A stretch of DNA of 64,000 nucleotides from JANNMJ01 sp031397815 (GTDB lineage: Bacteria > Bacteroidota > Bacteroidia > Cytophagales > Hymenobacteraceae): contig JANNMJ010000004.1 of NCBI GenBank assembly GCA_031397815.1, forward strand, positions 6,669 to 70,668. The letters are read 5' to 3'. Below are positions 52,181-62,300 of the stretch, one piece after another (positions within the stretch are counted from its first letter, which is position 1; each line of letters begins with the position of its first letter). Position numbers and translations under genes: made by a program. A model generated the notes under the pieces. The model saw nothing but the letters and a program-made list of their open reading frames with translations. It searched no databases and had not been told where the DNA came from.

Positions 52181-52313
52181 TCATTGGACACGTACAGTGG
52201 CGGCGTTGACTGTTCGTGGAACTTGCTTGAATTGAGGCTATTAACTTGCTTATCGCGGTAAACGATGCGTGCTTTGTCCTACATAAACGCCACAAGCACA
52301 ACGCCTTACCACG

Positions 52314-53279
52314 ATGACCGCCGCCCAAATTCTAGCCCAGACCACTTGGACCAAAACCCGCAAAATGCAAGCGCTCTTCGCGCTCGGCATGAGCCGGACG
52401 GAAGTAGCCCAAGCGATGGGCGTAGGCTACGGATTTGTTCAGAACGTTTACGCCGCTTGGGCTGCCAACGGCCAGCGTAACGCCCCGCTAACGCCCGCCG
52501 CCGCCGCGACACTGGCGACCTTCGCCTCCGGCCCCTTCGCCCGCCGCTTCGGCATCGAAATCGAAGCCTACGGCGTAACGCACGCCGCACTGGTAGCCGA
52601 GCTAAAGGAGCAAGGCTTGCAAGCCACCCACGAATCTTACAACCACCAGACGCGGACGCATTGGAAGACCGTAACGGACGGCAGCATTACGGGTCAGAAC
52701 CCCTTCGAACTAGTAAGCCCCATACTGCACGGCCGCGACGGACTGGACCAAGTAGCCTCGGCAGGCCGGGCCTTGCGCCACACCAACGCACAGGTAAATA
52801 CCAGCTGCGGCGTACATGCCCACTTCGACGCCGCCACCCTGACCATCCCGCACCTTCGCCGCCTCTGCCTCAACTACCTCCGCCTTGAAGCACTTATCGA
52901 TAGCTTCCTCGCCCCTTCGCGGCGCGGCAGCACGAACCAATTCTGCCGGAGCATTCGGCATACCGGCGCGGAAGCCGCCATCAACGCCGCCACCAACTTC
53001 GACGAGCTACAGCGCGCCGTAAATAGCGGAGGCCGCTACTACAAGCTGAACCTGCAATGCTTCTCCCGCTACGGTACCATCGAATTTCGCCAGCATCACG
53101 GTACGATTGATGCTGAAAAAATTACCTTCTGGCTCCGCTTCCTGCACTGCCTGATCGACTACTCCGAGACCCACGAAATACCCGCTAATTTCGCCGCCAC
53201 ACCGGCCAACCTAGCGGCCTTTTGCCCCCGCGAGGTAGTTACCTTCTTCACCCGCCGCCAGCAAGCGCTGGCGGCCTAA
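52314..53279 (+). CDS. amidoligase family enzyme with N-terminal HTH (321 aa)
   Basis: Residues about 10-55 look like a small helix-turn-helix (RKMQALFALGMSRTEVAQAM). From about residue 70 the sequence follows the putative amidoligase family (COOH-NH2 ligase fold related to glutamine synthetase): RFGIEIEAYGV, TDGSITG, FELVSPILHGRDGL, NTSCGVHAHFDA, YKLNLQCFSRYGTIEFRQHH. These Glu/His residues fit ATP/Mg and substrate binding. Members ligate amino groups to carboxylates of peptides or peptidoglycan and are found in phages, but their substrates are mostly unknown. It has its own spacer and terminators, so it is a separable accessory unit with the next gene. Confidence 0.85.
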   Translation: MTAAQILAQTTWTKTRKMQALFALGMSRTEVAQAMGVGYGFVQNVYAAWAANGQRNAPLTPAAAATLATFASGPFARRFGIEIEAYGVTHAALVAELKEQGLQATHESYNHQTRTHWKTVTDGSITGQNPFELVSPILHGRDGLDQVASAGRALRHTNAQVNTSCGVHAHFDAATLTIPHLRRLCLNYLRLEALIDSFLAPSRRGSTNQFCRSIRHTGAEAAINAATNFDELQRAVNSGGRYYKLNLQCFSRYGTIEFRQHHGTIDAEKITFWLRFLHCLIDYSETHEIPANFAATPANLAAFCPREVVTFFTRRQQALAA

Positions 53280-53290
53280 TAGTCCCAAAA

Positions 53291-53830
53291 ATGAAATTCA
53301 ACTTACTGGGGGGAGGTACCGTAGAGGCAACCTCCCCCGCTGACTTAGTAGAATCCCTGCGGGCCGATACCGCTACATGGCAGCCCACCGCCGACCGCGC
53401 CTTATGGATGACCAACTTCGCTTACCGAGCGAAGTTGCAAACCGGCAAAGGGGTTAGCACCTATGATGACTTTCAGTTTGTACGCGACCTCATCTATGCG
53501 GGCCTCGTCATACCTGATCAGGAAGCCGACTTAAATCAGCGAATTGAGTTTATGGCCGCTTCGCTACGAGAACTACTGCCGCCGTGGGAAAGCTCGATCA
53601 CCCGGATGCCGGGTAGCGATACACAGTGGCTGGCCGTGATCGAGGCTCCCCAGAAGATTCGGCCGAAGGGCGTTGGCTTCCGTAGCGAATTACAGTTTGG
53701 CGACTCGCACCTGATGTCGCCAAATGCCGTCTTCGCTATCGTAAGCGAAATCATCCTCAAAGCGCAACGGCAGGCGATGCAAGCAAACACAGAAGATGAG
53801 GCTGCTCTGGCCGGCGCAGATCAGGAGTAG
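53291..53830 (+). CDS. unrecognised prophage protein paired with the amidoligase (179 aa)
   Basis: ATG 53291 (MKFNLLGGGTVEATSPADLV) lies 11 nt after the amidoligase stop; a longer frame to 53222 overlaps it and was rejected. The protein is soluble, with KLQTGKGVSTYDDFQFVRDL and a helical C-terminus. It ends at a strong terminator, so it and the amidoligase form a two-gene unit. The pairing suggests a substrate or partner role. Confidence 0.7.
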   Translation: MKFNLLGGGTVEATSPADLVESLRADTATWQPTADRALWMTNFAYRAKLQTGKGVSTYDDFQFVRDLIYAGLVIPDQEADLNQRIEFMAASLRELLPPWESSITRMPGSDTQWLAVIEAPQKIRPKGVGFRSELQFGDSHLMSPNAVFAIVSEIILKAQRQAMQANTEDEAALAGADQE

Positions 53831-53839
53831 CCTACCCCC

Positions 53840-53892
53840 AAAAGGACACGAAAAAGCCCCGCCCATCCGGCGGGGCTTTTTCGTGTCCTTTT
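53840..53892. terminator. 24-bp perfect-stem terminator merged with late promoter 4
   Basis: Arms 53840-53863 and 53869-53892 are perfectly complementary over 24 bp around CATCC, with A/T runs inside the stem for both directions. The promoter box TGTCCTTT (53884-53891) is the outer part of the right arm. Confidence 0.92.
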
Positions 53893-53919
53893 AGGCCGTC
53901 GCGGGCGCGCGGAGCTTTG
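53884..53919 (+). promoter_or_regulatory. late promoter 4 (tail operon)
   Basis: TGTCCTTT at 53884-53891, 20 nt, GAGCTTTG at 53912-53919; ATG of the next gene after exactly 4 nt (53924). Confidence 0.8.
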
Positions 53920-53923
53920 GGGT

Positions 53924-54736
53924 ATGCTCGATGTTCGCATTGGCCCCTGCCACCGAAACGTCCCCGAATCGTGGGACGAACTCACGCCCCGCCAGTACCG
54001 CGACGCGGTCGCGGTGCTACACGTTCCCGCCCCGCCGGAACTCCTCCGCCTACGCCTCCTGCGGGCCATCACGCGGCTGCCGTGGCGGCTGCTGGCGGCG
54101 CTCAACGAAACGCATCTGGCGCTGCTGATCAGCTGGACTCGCTTCCTGATCGACGAGCAGGCGCCCGGCCCGGCCAAGCAGCTGCTCCCTATCCTGCGGC
54201 TCCCCTTCTGGCGGTCGCCGCTGCTCAGCCGCTGGCTTGGCCCGGCCAGCCACCTCCGCAATTGCACGTTCGGCGAATTCATTTTCGCCGACACCTACGC
54301 GCTCCGCTTCGGCCGCACCCGCGACCTGACCGCGCTCGATAAGCTCGTCGCGACGCTCTATCGCCCGCGCCGTCGCGATGGTCAAAGTGCGGAGCTGGGT
54401 GATCCACGTCGGCCGTTCTCCGAGCATCGCGTCGACGAGTACGCCAGCCAGCTCCGCCACTTGCCCCTCCGCGAGAAGCTCGCGGTGCACCGATGGTATT
54501 CCGCCTGCCGCGCTCAGCTCGTCGACGAGTTTCCGAGCGTTTTCGACCAGGCGCAAACCGAAGCCGCGAACGGCCCAAACGAATGGGGCCGCGTCCTACG
54601 CAAGCTCTCCGGCGGCGCGTTCGGCCCTGTTGCCCAAACCGCTGGCCAGCCGATTCGCCTGATCCTCGCGGAGCTGGAAGACCTCATCAAAGCCGCTGAA
54701 GAAGCGGCCCGCCGGGCGCGGAGTCAACGCCCATAA
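53924..54736 (+). CDS. phage tail-operon protein, possible assembly chaperone (270 aa)
   Basis: Start fixed by late promoter 4 (MLDVRIGPCHRNVPESWDEL). The protein is helical, Arg/Leu-rich (LRLRLLRAITRLPWRLLAAL), with a C-terminal helix EELEDLIKAAEEAARRARSQ-like. No family recognised. First in the operon leading to the tape measure, where tail-assembly chaperones usually lie. Confidence 0.68.
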   Translation: MLDVRIGPCHRNVPESWDELTPRQYRDAVAVLHVPAPPELLRLRLLRAITRLPWRLLAALNETHLALLISWTRFLIDEQAPGPAKQLLPILRLPFWRSPLLSRWLGPASHLRNCTFGEFIFADTYALRFGRTRDLTALDKLVATLYRPRRRDGQSAELGDPRRPFSEHRVDEYASQLRHLPLREKLAVHRWYSACRAQLVDEFPSVFDQAQTEAANGPNEWGRVLRKLSGGAFGPVAQTAGQPIRLILAELEDLIKAAEEAARRARSQRP

Positions 54737-54747
54737 CCCTCGTTTTT

Positions 54748-55278
54748 ATGCGTCAAAAAGCGTATTGCAACCTGTTCCGTGGTCTCGCTGAGCGCCACAA
54801 ACTCATCCAGCACAGTCCGGCCGTGCCGCGCTTTGCCCGGATCGTCGTCTCCCTCGATCCCATCCAGCGCCTGATCGACCTGCAGGAGTTCACGCAGCTG
54901 CTCGGTGTGCGGCTGAAGGCCAGCGCGAATAAGTACGCGCTCGTCCTGGAAACCACCAACACGCAGTACCGCGACAACGGAGGCGATAACTACCAGCGCA
55001 ACCGGCACGGCGCGTTCCTGCTGCTCACGCCGTGCGGCACCGATCCTGATGCCATCTCCGATGCGCTCGATGAGTGCGAGGTGATCGGCGAAGAGATTAT
55101 GGCTGGCGCGGTAGAGGCGCTGAAGGAGGACTTCAAAACGCGCTTCCAAGTCGCCAGCATCACCAACGACTGCATCGGCCCGCTCGGCAACGGCGGCTGG
55201 TACGGCGTGCGCTTCGATTTTGAATTCACCAGCCCGGCGACGTCGGCGCTGAGCTACAACCCTGCTGCTTTCAACTAA
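54748..55278 (+). CDS. tail-operon protein (176 aa), possible tail terminator
   Basis: Alpha/beta protein (FARIVVSLDPIQRLIDLQEF, NRHGAFLLLTPCGTDPDAIS) of a size and position fitting a tail-completion protein. One-base overlap with the next gene. No firm match. Confidence 0.65.
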   Translation: MRQKAYCNLFRGLAERHKLIQHSPAVPRFARIVVSLDPIQRLIDLQEFTQLLGVRLKASANKYALVLETTNTQYRDNGGDNYQRNRHGAFLLLTPCGTDPDAISDALDECEVIGEEIMAGAVEALKEDFKTRFQVASITNDCIGPLGNGGWYGVRFDFEFTSPATSALSYNPAAFN

Positions 55279-57374
55279 TGGCTCGTTACGCTGAAATCCG
55301 ATTTACCTACGGTACGGGCTACTTCCCGGACGGCTTCTACGTCGACCTCCATTTCGGTTCGTCGACGGTTCGGTTTACCGCGACCCATAGCGGTCCCACC
55401 GGCGCGATCAGCGGCGGTTACCAGTTCAACCAGTACGCCTGCAACATCGCCAGCTACATCGACGGGCTGACGAATATGAACGAGTTCACGCGGGCCATTA
55501 CGATGGCGCTGCTGGCGCTCGGCATCAACAACGATTACGAGGCCGGCGGCACGTATGACGCGTCGCCCGGCTCCTTCACGCAGGGCGGGCGCCCCTACGT
55601 GCGGGCCAAGCAGTACGGCGCGGCCTATAACCTGGCTTTGCCCAACTTCGGCCCCGTTGGGATGCCGATTTCGGCTACGCAGCTGACGAACATTTCGCCC
55701 GTCGTCGTCACGGCCGACGTGCTCACTTGCACCTGCTTCGGCGATAGCACCGGCAGCATTTCGCTCGATGTGCAAGGTGGCTGGCCACCGTACTCTTACC
55801 TCTGGAGCGACGGCGTGACGACCCGCGACCGCACGGCGATGGCGGCTGGCGATTACACGGTGACCGTTACGGATTCTGACGTTGCCGACCCGATCAACAA
55901 CCCCGTCGCACCGATCGTCCAGACCGTGCCGATCACGGTTCCTCAAAACGCCCGCGTCGACGTCGTGATCGACCGCGAGGTCGGTACCGTCGACGTGAGT
56001 GTAACCGGTGGCGTTGGCCCCTACACGTATTTGTGGGCGGATGGCCCGACGACGGCCGGCCGCACCAACTTGCCGGAGGGTACCTATACTCTCACCGTGA
56101 GCGATTCGCTCGGGTGCTCGACCCAAGTCACCATCGTTATTCCGCCGTTTGAGCGGTACTGGAGCCGCAATCCGATCCTGCTCAACGTCGACGCGGGCGA
56201 CAGCTACCGCGCCGATCCAACGACCAAGCCGAACCTCAGCTTTACGTGTGAGGTGTGGCTGGAGCAGGAGGTAGACAGCAATGTGTACACCCGCGTGGCG
56301 ACGGTGCTCGAGCAGCCAGCTGACCGCAATGGGCGCACCACGTTTCAGGTACAGGAGCTGCTCGATCCGTATCTGGAGTACTTCGTGCCGTCCGTCATTC
56401 AGCGGGGTATCGTGCGCGCTACTCCGCTGTATCGGCGTTTTTATCTCCAATACGCGGAGGTCTACGGCACGCCGCCGGTGCCCGCTGGCGCGGCCGTCGT
56501 CACTCAGCACATCGTGGCGCGAGGCGGCTTGAGCTTTGCCGAATCGCGCACGCGCACCTGGTTCAACTCCTACCACGAGGGCCGCAAGGCGTTCCTGACA
56601 TGGCAGCCCAATAACAAACCCGCCCGGCGCGACCAGCCGGAGTTTTTGTTCTTTCAGGCGCTGGATGACTTTGCCGCGCTTCGGCTCCGCTGCCGCGTGA
56701 CGTTCTCGGATGCCACCACCACCGAGTTCCTGATCGACACGCTGGCCGTCGACGTGCGGCGATACGAAGTCTTCTGCATCGGCGCCGGTTACAACGCCAT
56801 CAAAATCACGACGACCAAGCGCATCACGGCTTGGGAAGTCTGGCTGACGACCGGAGAGGACGTGGTCGTTTCGGAGGTGCGGCGCTACGAGCTCGACGAG
56901 CGGCCTCGCTCACAGGTGCGCTATTTTCTCTTCGCCAACTCGCTCGGCGGGCTTGACACGCTCGTCGCCACCGGCGACTCGTCGCTCGAAGCGGAGCTGA
57001 CGGCGGAGGACATCGATCTGGCACTACCTCCGACCTACAACCCGCTGCTCGGCGACACGGCCGCACTCGACCGGGAGCTGCGTCCAGTCTGGAAAGTATC
57101 GACGGGCCTGAAGTCGCGGTCGGAGCAGATCGCGCTGCAAGAGCTGCTGCTGTCGCGCCGGGTGCTGATGGTCGCGCCGGGCGTCGCGCCGGGCGGAATG
57201 CTCGCGGGTGTCGTCCGGGCCAAGAGCGCCTTGATTCTCGACGATGCGAACCCAGTGCGCGGCTTCGAATTCGAGTTTGCCCTGCCGCGAGAACGCAGCT
57301 ACACCCCGACCCTGCCGATAACGCCATCTGGTTTGCCGGTTGGCTCTAACACTGATCTCCCGCCTTCCTCATGA
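55278..57374 (+). CDS. phage tail protein with SprB-type repeats (698 aa)
   Basis: Residues about 138-200 and 225-291 carry two SprB repeats: CFGDSTGSISLDVQGG, PPYSYLWSDGVTTRDR, AAGDYTVTVTD and VDVSVTGGVGPYTYLWADG, PEGTYTLTVSDSLGC. SprB repeats are otherwise known from the Flavobacterium gliding adhesin SprB and other Bacteroidota surface proteins. The flanking parts are unrecognised; the C-terminal 400 residues look like a structural tail protein. Its place in the tail operon before the tape measure points to a tail-tip or fibre role, perhaps adhesion to the host envelope. ATGA overlap with the next gene. Confidence 0.82.
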   Translation: MARYAEIRFTYGTGYFPDGFYVDLHFGSSTVRFTATHSGPTGAISGGYQFNQYACNIASYIDGLTNMNEFTRAITMALLALGINNDYEAGGTYDASPGSFTQGGRPYVRAKQYGAAYNLALPNFGPVGMPISATQLTNISPVVVTADVLTCTCFGDSTGSISLDVQGGWPPYSYLWSDGVTTRDRTAMAAGDYTVTVTDSDVADPINNPVAPIVQTVPITVPQNARVDVVIDREVGTVDVSVTGGVGPYTYLWADGPTTAGRTNLPEGTYTLTVSDSLGCSTQVTIVIPPFERYWSRNPILLNVDAGDSYRADPTTKPNLSFTCEVWLEQEVDSNVYTRVATVLEQPADRNGRTTFQVQELLDPYLEYFVPSVIQRGIVRATPLYRRFYLQYAEVYGTPPVPAGAAVVTQHIVARGGLSFAESRTRTWFNSYHEGRKAFLTWQPNNKPARRDQPEFLFFQALDDFAALRLRCRVTFSDATTTEFLIDTLAVDVRRYEVFCIGAGYNAIKITTTKRITAWEVWLTTGEDVVVSEVRRYELDERPRSQVRYFLFANSLGGLDTLVATGDSSLEAELTAEDIDLALPPTYNPLLGDTAALDRELRPVWKVSTGLKSRSEQIALQELLLSRRVLMVAPGVAPGGMLAGVVRAKSALILDDANPVRGFEFEFALPRERSYTPTLPITPSGLPVGSNTDLPPSS

Positions 57375-58867
57375 TCGGCTTCCTTCTCGACGACGGCTGG
57401 CTAGAGCTGGCCAGCACGTCCATCAGCGTGGAAATCTCGAACCCGCTGTTCTCCTACGATGCCATTCCTGGCACCACCACTTACCCCTTCCCGGTGCCGA
57501 TGTCGCCGGCTAATCTGCGACTGCTCTCCTTCCCGCACGTTCGTGCTCAGCAAGGCGAAATACCGGAGCCAGTGGCGGCGCACTGCTACATCGACGGGCT
57601 GTTGTGGCGGGTTGGGGTGCTGATTTTTGAGGAATGCGACCTGGAGAATCTGAGCTTCGAGTACAAGTTTGTCTCGGATGCCGGCGAACTGCAGCAGCTC
57701 ATCAAGGGGCGCACGCTCGACTCGCTCGACCTCGGCACCGTCGCGCTGGAGCTGACTCCGAGTCACCCCGATTACGCCCTGCCATCGATCCGGAACACGC
57801 GGTTTTACGGAGGCGCCAATGCCTATCACCTCGGCACGCTGAACTACTTCTACGCTGGAGCATACGCGACCGCCAGCGACTTCAACTACTACCCCATCGT
57901 GCCGTGTCCGCGCCTGATGCCCCTGCTGCAGAAGGTGCTGGCCGCGTTCGGCTATACGCTGGAAGGGACGTGGTTCGACGATGCGGAGCTGCGGCAGTTG
58001 ATTCTCTGGAGTAATCGAGCGGCAGAAGATGTGGCAGGCCCAAGTGCGGGCCTGCCGGCAACGATCCCGCTGGCTCAACTGCTGCCGCCTATCAGTGTGG
58101 GCGACTTCCTGATCCAGCTGCAGAAGTTTTTTGCGGTTGGCTTTTCCTTCGACCCTGTCCGGCGGCGCGTATCGATACTGTCTCTGCGCGACGTCGTCGC
58201 CGACCCGGAATACATCGAGCGCGAAGGCGGCATTCCGAAACTGACACCGCCGACCGGTGGCGGCTTCGCTTTTTCGATGGAGCTGGAGGCCGACGACGAG
58301 ATGAACAAGACGCTCGACACCAGCTGGTCTTCGCTCGTCGTTGGCGCCGGTAAATCGGAGATGGCCGCAAGTGCTGGCACGCTTCACCAGGTGCGCGAAG
58401 TGGACGTGATTGCCGACAACAACGGGATCAGCCGTGAGTGGCTCGTGCCGGCCGTAGAGGTAAAAGGCGCGTCGCCAGCGTTCGGCATCGGTGAAAAGAC
58501 GGCCTTCGGGCTGCGCTTTCTCTTTGACCGTGGAATGCAGGAGGACTCCAACGGCGAGCTCTATCCGCTGGCGACGTCGGATGAGACACTCTGGAACGGC
58601 ACGCCGGTCGGCAGCTACTCGCTCCGTTGGGGCGGGGCGGCTGGCTTGTATAACCAGTTTCACAAGCCGTGGCTCGACTTCCTCAACGCCGCCGGGACCG
58701 AAGAGCGCACTGTTCGCTTCCGGATCGCCGATCTGCTGGCGCTCGATCCGGCGCGGAAGGATATGCTGGCCGGGCGCAAGTACCTGTGGCAGAAAGTATC
58801 GCTCACCGTTCGAACCGGAGGGCGGCTGGAATCGGCCCGTATCACCTATCGCCCGACCCGCTCATGA
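57371..58867 (+). CDS. putative tail-tip/baseplate protein (498 aa)
   Basis: Beta-rich with a gp27/phage_GPD-like look: TTYPFPVPMSPANLRLLSFP, FVSDAGELQQLIKGRTLDSL and VGDFLIQLQKFFAVGFSFDP followed by VRRRVSILSLRDV. These patterns recur in tail-hub proteins, but the family is not certain. Coupled to its neighbours by 4-nt overlaps. Confidence 0.7.
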   Translation: MIGFLLDDGWLELASTSISVEISNPLFSYDAIPGTTTYPFPVPMSPANLRLLSFPHVRAQQGEIPEPVAAHCYIDGLLWRVGVLIFEECDLENLSFEYKFVSDAGELQQLIKGRTLDSLDLGTVALELTPSHPDYALPSIRNTRFYGGANAYHLGTLNYFYAGAYATASDFNYYPIVPCPRLMPLLQKVLAAFGYTLEGTWFDDAELRQLILWSNRAAEDVAGPSAGLPATIPLAQLLPPISVGDFLIQLQKFFAVGFSFDPVRRRVSILSLRDVVADPEYIEREGGIPKLTPPTGGGFAFSMELEADDEMNKTLDTSWSSLVVGAGKSEMAASAGTLHQVREVDVIADNNGISREWLVPAVEVKGASPAFGIGEKTAFGLRFLFDRGMQEDSNGELYPLATSDETLWNGTPVGSYSLRWGGAAGLYNQFHKPWLDFLNAAGTEERTVRFRIADLLALDPARKDMLAGRKYLWQKVSLTVRTGGRLESARITYRPTRS

Positions 58868-59298
58868 GTAACCAGCTTCAAATTGCTCAGCAGTGGCTCG
58901 ACATCACCGTCGAACGCTTCCTCCGCAACATCAAGACGCTGCGGATCGGCAGCACCGGCGAACTCGCAGCGTCCTTCCGGGCGGAGGTGATCGGCGCGGC
59001 TGGCAGCGACCAGATCAAGCTCCGCGTGGCGTACTCGTTATATGGCCAGTTCGTCGATATGGGCGTCGGGCGCGGAATGGCAGCCGGTATTTCGAAGGAC
59101 CAGAAGGACTTCGAAAAGAAGCGCAACTCGCTCGGCCAGCTCCGCCGGCACCTTCGTCGGCCCAAGCCGTGGTACTCTAAAGAAATCGGCTATCAAAGCC
59201 ACCGCCTGGCCGAACTCATGAGTGAGGCGACGGGCGAAATCCTCATCAGCACCCTTGCCAGCGCTCTTCCGGCGTCGGCTTCCACGATTAATCTGTAA
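58864..59298 (+). CDS. tail-operon small protein (144 aa), HK97 gp10-like
   Basis: ATG 58864 overlaps the preceding stop; a longer frame was rejected. GSTGELAASFRAEVIGAAGS and YSLYGQFVDMGVGRGMAAGI resemble small tail-completion proteins; a basic KDFEKKRNSLGQLRRHLRRP stretch follows. Confidence 0.68.
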   Translation: MSNQLQIAQQWLDITVERFLRNIKTLRIGSTGELAASFRAEVIGAAGSDQIKLRVAYSLYGQFVDMGVGRGMAAGISKDQKDFEKKRNSLGQLRRHLRRPKPWYSKEIGYQSHRLAELMSEATGEILISTLASALPASASTINL

Positions 59299-59303
59299 TT
59301 CTG

Positions 59304-62300
59304 ATGGCTACTAACAAAGAGACTCGCGAAGTCGAAATCATCGTCCAGGCTCAGCAAGCCAATGCGAGCATCAAGGAGTTGGGAGCTGCTGCCGCCATTA
59401 TGCGGAACCAGCTCGAAAAGATGGCGGCAGACGACCCGCGCCGGGCCAAGCTCGCGGCCGACTACGCCGCCATCCGCGACCGCATCAAATCGACTCGCGA
59501 GGAGAACGATCGTTACGCCAAAAGCCAGATCGACGTCGTCGTGAACGGCAAGAAGGTCGAGGCGTCGTTCAACGAGATGAACGCGGCAGCCAAAGTGCTC
59601 GAGCGCCAGCTCCACGAGCTGAGCGCCAACGATCCGGGCCGGGCCGCGCTCCTAAAGGACTACACCGACCTGAAGAAGCGCATCAACGACGTCTCGACCG
59701 AAATGGGGACGGCTCAGAAATCGGGCGGGCTGCTGAAGAACGCATGGGCTTCGGCCGTGGGTGTGTTTGCCGGTGGCGGCTTACTCCAAGCCGCACAAAG
59801 CGTGTTCGGCTTTCTGGCGTCGTCCCGCGAGGAGTTCGCCGCCAGTGCTCAGGCGGGTGCTCAGCTCGAGGCGACCTTGAAGTCGACAGGGATGGCGGCG
59901 GGCGTGACGAAAGAGCAGATCGAAGGCATCGCGGAGGCGCGGGCGAAGGTGACGCTCTTCGACGACGACGATACGAAGGGGGCGGCTTCGCTGCTGCTCA
60001 CGTTCACCAACATCAAGAACGGCGTCGTCCAGGACGCGCTGCCGGCCATTCAGGACTTGGCTCAGAAAATGGCCGGCGACGGCCCGGCTGACCTGAAAGG
60101 CGCCAGTATCCAAGTCGGCAAAGCGTTGAACGATCCCATCAAGGGCATCACGGCGCTGAGCCGCGTCGGGGTTTCGTTCTCGGAAGACCAGAAGAAGGTC
60201 ATCACCCAGCTCGTCGCCACCGGCGACACGGCCGGTGCTCAGCGTATCATCCTCGCGGAGCTGAACAAGGAGTTCGGTGGGTCTGCTGAAGCCGCCCGGA
60301 AGGCCGGTGGCGGGATGGCAACGCTCACGATGGCGTTCAACGAGACGAAGGAATCGGTCGGGGAATTCGTGACGGCCGGGCTGAACAAAGCCAGCGAGTG
60401 GTTGGGGCGGGTTATCGATAAAGCCCAACCGGTGATCGATATCGTCAGCGAGATGGCCAGCGAGTTCGGCGCTCTCTACGACGACCTCTACGACGTCGCG
60501 GTTGGTTTGGGCCTGGTCGATAAGAACTCGGATTCCGCCGGCACCGCCGTGAAGGTGCTGACGTTCGCCGTGACGGTGCTCACGACGCCCATCAAGCTCG
60601 CGGCTCAGCTCACGCACGCGCTCGTCGACGGCTTCGTGTCGCTCTATAATAAGAGTGAAGTGCTGCGTGGTGCGCTCGGTGGCTTGGGGCAATACCTCTC
60701 GTCGTTCTTCACGAGCATCAAGGACAATGCGTTGAAGGCACTCGGTGGCGTTGCCGATCTGTTGGTCGGGATTTTCACGCTCGATACCAAGAAGATCAAG
60801 GAGGGGCTGGCTAAAACGTTCGGTGCGTTGGAAGACCAACTCTTCGAATCTGGTGCTCGAGCAGCTGGTGCGTTTGTCGATGGATACGCGGCCAACAAGG
60901 ACAACAAGATCACGCGGTCGATTGACGTGAGCGTCACCGCCAACACGTCCACTACGGATAACGGCGTCGCGCTGCCAGCGGAGGATGACTCGTTGGCGGC
61001 GGCTGCCAAAGAGAAAGCCGATAAGGCGGCGGAAGCGGCTCAGCGCAAACGCGAGGCAGCGGCCAAAAAGATAGCGGACGCGGAGGAGCGGGAATTCAAG
61101 GCACGGCAGAAGGCCGGCGAAGCATTCATCAAAGGAGTGGAAGCGCTGGAGGACGCCCGGATTGCCTCCATCGCCGACAAACGGCTCCGGGAGATCGAGC
61201 AGATCAACCTCGATGCAATCCGGAAGCAGCGCGACGTCGTCGGTACCGAAGCGGAAACAGCTCAGCAGCTCGCGGCCATCGAGCAGGAGCGGCAAGAAAA
61301 GCAGCTGGCGGCAACCGAGAAGTACTTGAAAGACCAGGCGGCGCTGAAGAAGGGGAACCTCGACCAAGCGTTGCTGGAAGAAGATCTTGCTGAGCAGGAG
61401 CGTGAGCGCCTGGTCGTCGCCAAGTTCGACGAAGCCCTCATCGCGGACGCTGAGCGGGACGAGCTGCTGTACGAGGCCCGCAAAGCATCGCTGGAAAAGA
61501 AGCTGTTACTCGAAGAGCAGTACGGCCAGAAAGAATCGGCACTCTACAAGAGCACGCTCACCGCGCTGGCGAAGCTGGAAGCTCAGCACAATAAGGAGAA
61601 TGTCGAAAACACCAAGAAGCGTGAGGATGCCAAACGGCAGATCGAGATGGCCACCATCAAGTTTACTGGTGACGTACTTGCCCTGACGATTGATCTGCTG
61701 AGCCGCGATGAGAAGGCGCGGAAGAAGAATGCCGATATCATTAAGGCATTCACGGCCGCGAAAGTGGTGACCGATGGTATCCAGGAAGTGCAAGCCATCT
61801 GGCGGAACGCCAACAGCAACCCGATCAACGCGCTGATACCGGGCGCTGGTCCGGCGCTGGCAGCGGTAGAGACAGCACTGGCCGTTGGCCGGACGGCATT
61901 TGCCGTATCAACGATTCGCGCTCAGCAGTTTTTCTCTGGGGGCGCGACCGGCGGCGGGATGGCCGTGCGCGGTGGACAGCGAGCCGTCAGCGGATTACAG
62001 GCCGGGCCGGTGATGTTCGACGTGCCGGGCCTGCACGTCGGCGCGGATGGTCGCCTGAAGGATCAGACCGGCGCGGCCATCGCGGGTGTCGTCCACGAGA
62101 ACGAGTGGGTGATGCCAGCGTGGATGCGGAACCAGCCGGACATCGCGCCCATCGAGCAGCACCTAGAGGCGCGGCGGCTCCGGGGCTTCGCGGACGGCGG
62201 TGGTACTTCCGGCCCGGCAATGGCAGGGATGCTGAACCAGCCAGCGACCGACCCGCGCCTGATCAACGTGCTGGAGAGACTCGACACCCGACTGGAAGGG

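Noticed and set aside
59781..61367. 528-aa minus-strand ORF
   Set aside because: Antisense of the tape measure protein.
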